A stretch of 6,410 nucleotides of DNA from an uncultured Paraglaciecola sp. (GTDB lineage: Bacteria; Pseudomonadota; Gammaproteobacteria; Enterobacterales; Alteromonadaceae): NCBI GenBank assembly GCA_905479025.1, contig CAJQKX010000568.1, positions 1 to 6,410 on the forward strand, given 5' to 3'. The translations under genes were made by a program, and so were the position numbers. Each line of letters opens with the position of its first letter. Positions within the stretch are counted from its first letter, which is position 1. The notes beneath the pieces are model-generated. The model was not told where the DNA came from, did not search any database, and was given only the letters and a program-made list of their open reading frames with translations. Of the stretch, positions 5,825-6,410 are shown piece after piece.

Positions 5825-6410
5825 ATGAAAATCGGATTAGCATTAGGCAGTGGTGCAGCACGTGGGTGGGCTCATATCGGAGTGATCCAAGCTCTGGAAG
5901 AAATGGGTATCGAAATAGATGTAGTTTCTGGATGCTCTATTGGCTCCTATGTCGGAGCAGCTTATGCCTCAGGAAAATTACCAGCGTTATCCGAATGGGT
6001 TGAAAGCCTTACAGATTGGCAGGTATTTGCTTTGATGGGGGTGGGTTTTCATAAAGGGGGTCTAGTAAGTGGCTTAAAAGTATTTAAAGCACTACAAGAT
6101 AATTTTAGCTTTGAAACTTTTGAAGAGTTACATAAACCTTTTGCAGCTGTCGCTACTGACTTATACAGTGGCCGAGAAGTAAATTTCATGAATGGCTCTG
6201 TGATTGAAGCCGTTAAAGCATCATGTGCTATTCCTGGTTTGTTTCCTCCGCTTTTATTTGAGAATAGATGGTTAGTTGATGGGGGGGTAGTCAACCCTGT
6301 GCCCGTTAATATGTGCAGATTGTTAGGGGCTGATGTGGTGATTGCTGTTAATTTAAGTGCAGACTTTAGACCTCAATCTATAGTCGCTAATCCAATTGAT
6401 CATGGGAATA
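5825..6410 (+). CDS. rssA: RssA-like patatin family phospholipase (3' end outside window)
   Basis: The first 195 codons of a patatin-like serine hydrolase, open to the window end. Bacterial patatins cleave acyl chains from phospholipids with a Ser-Asp dyad. Visible features are the Gly-rich oxyanion region GSGAARGWAHIG (8-19), the nucleophile elbow G36-C-S38-I-G40, and the dyad aspartate D152 in VDGGVVNPVP (151-160). The opening KIGLALGSGAARG, the GCSIGS elbow and blocks such as FAAVATDLYSGRE and CAIPGLFPP match E. coli RssA closely. RssA's physiological substrate is not established. In E. coli rssA adjoins rssB, whereas here it follows ttcA by 15 nt, suggesting one transcript. No signal peptide is seen, so it is presumably cytoplasmic. 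A run of seven G (6281-6287) encodes the two glycines after D152. Confidence 0.9.
   Translation, partial: MKIGLALGSGAARGWAHIGVIQALEEMGIEIDVVSGCSIGSYVGAAYASGKLPALSEWVESLTDWQVFALMGVGFHKGGLVSGLKVFKALQDNFSFETFEELHKPFAAVATDLYSGREVNFMNGSVIEAVKASCAIPGLFPPLLFENRWLVDGGVVNPVPVNMCRLLGADVVIAVNLSADFRPQSIVANPIDHGN

Noticed and set aside
6281..6287. Run of seven G in the rssA-like gene, considered as a phase-variation tract
   Set aside because: It is short, codes for the conserved DGG motif, and the frame is intact through it.
6049..6294. Minus-strand 81-codon open frame over the rssA-like gene
   Set aside because: It is antisense to a conserved patatin domain and has no motif of its own.

Overview
The window looks like chromosomal DNA of an AT-rich marine gammaproteobacterium, most likely an Alteromonadales member (Alteromonas/Glaciecola/Shewanella-type). 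This is inferred from gene order and from the close resemblance of TtcA, UspE and RssA to their E. coli and Shewanella counterparts. No RNA gene, insertion sequence, CRISPR array or phage gene is visible.

Layout. (1) Bases 1-1835, + strand: the end of a cbb3 cytochrome oxidase assembly cluster. It holds the 3' part of ccoI (copper P-type ATPase, cut by the window start), ccoS, and a small DsbD-like/TauE-SafE-like membrane protein, packed with a 13-nt gap and then an 11-nt overlap. (2) Bases 1836-1930: a short AT-rich gap. (3) Bases 1931-2860, + strand: uspE, a tandem-domain universal stress protein with an unusual histidine-rich stretch. (4) Bases 2878-4783, - strand: a two-gene ABC transporter operon of the MacB/LolCDE (FtsX permease) superfamily, convergent with uspE and divergent from the next gene. 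(5) Bases 4898-5809, + strand: ttcA, the tRNA C32 thiolase. (6) Base 5825 to the window end, + strand: the first 195 codons of an rssA-like patatin phospholipase, 15 nt behind ttcA and cut by the window end.

How the genes fit together. ccoI and ccoS deliver copper and mature the high-affinity terminal oxidase used at low oxygen. The membrane protein after them carries a Cys/Met/His motif and may act in the same copper or thiol process. In related bacteria this cluster is normally followed by fnr (etrA), uspE and then ttcA. Here fnr is not between the membrane protein and uspE, and the ABC operon sits between uspE and ttcA. The permease resembles those encoded beside DUF2796/DUF3299 proteins in zinc-responsive loci, but those partners are not in the window. 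The short ABC-ttcA intergenic region appears to hold two back-to-back promoters with overlapping -10 boxes.

Most of the window is ordinary core-genome content. The points most worth a second look are the missing fnr, the isolated ABC pair, the histidine cluster in UspE, and the divergent promoter region. I found no convincing entirely new system.
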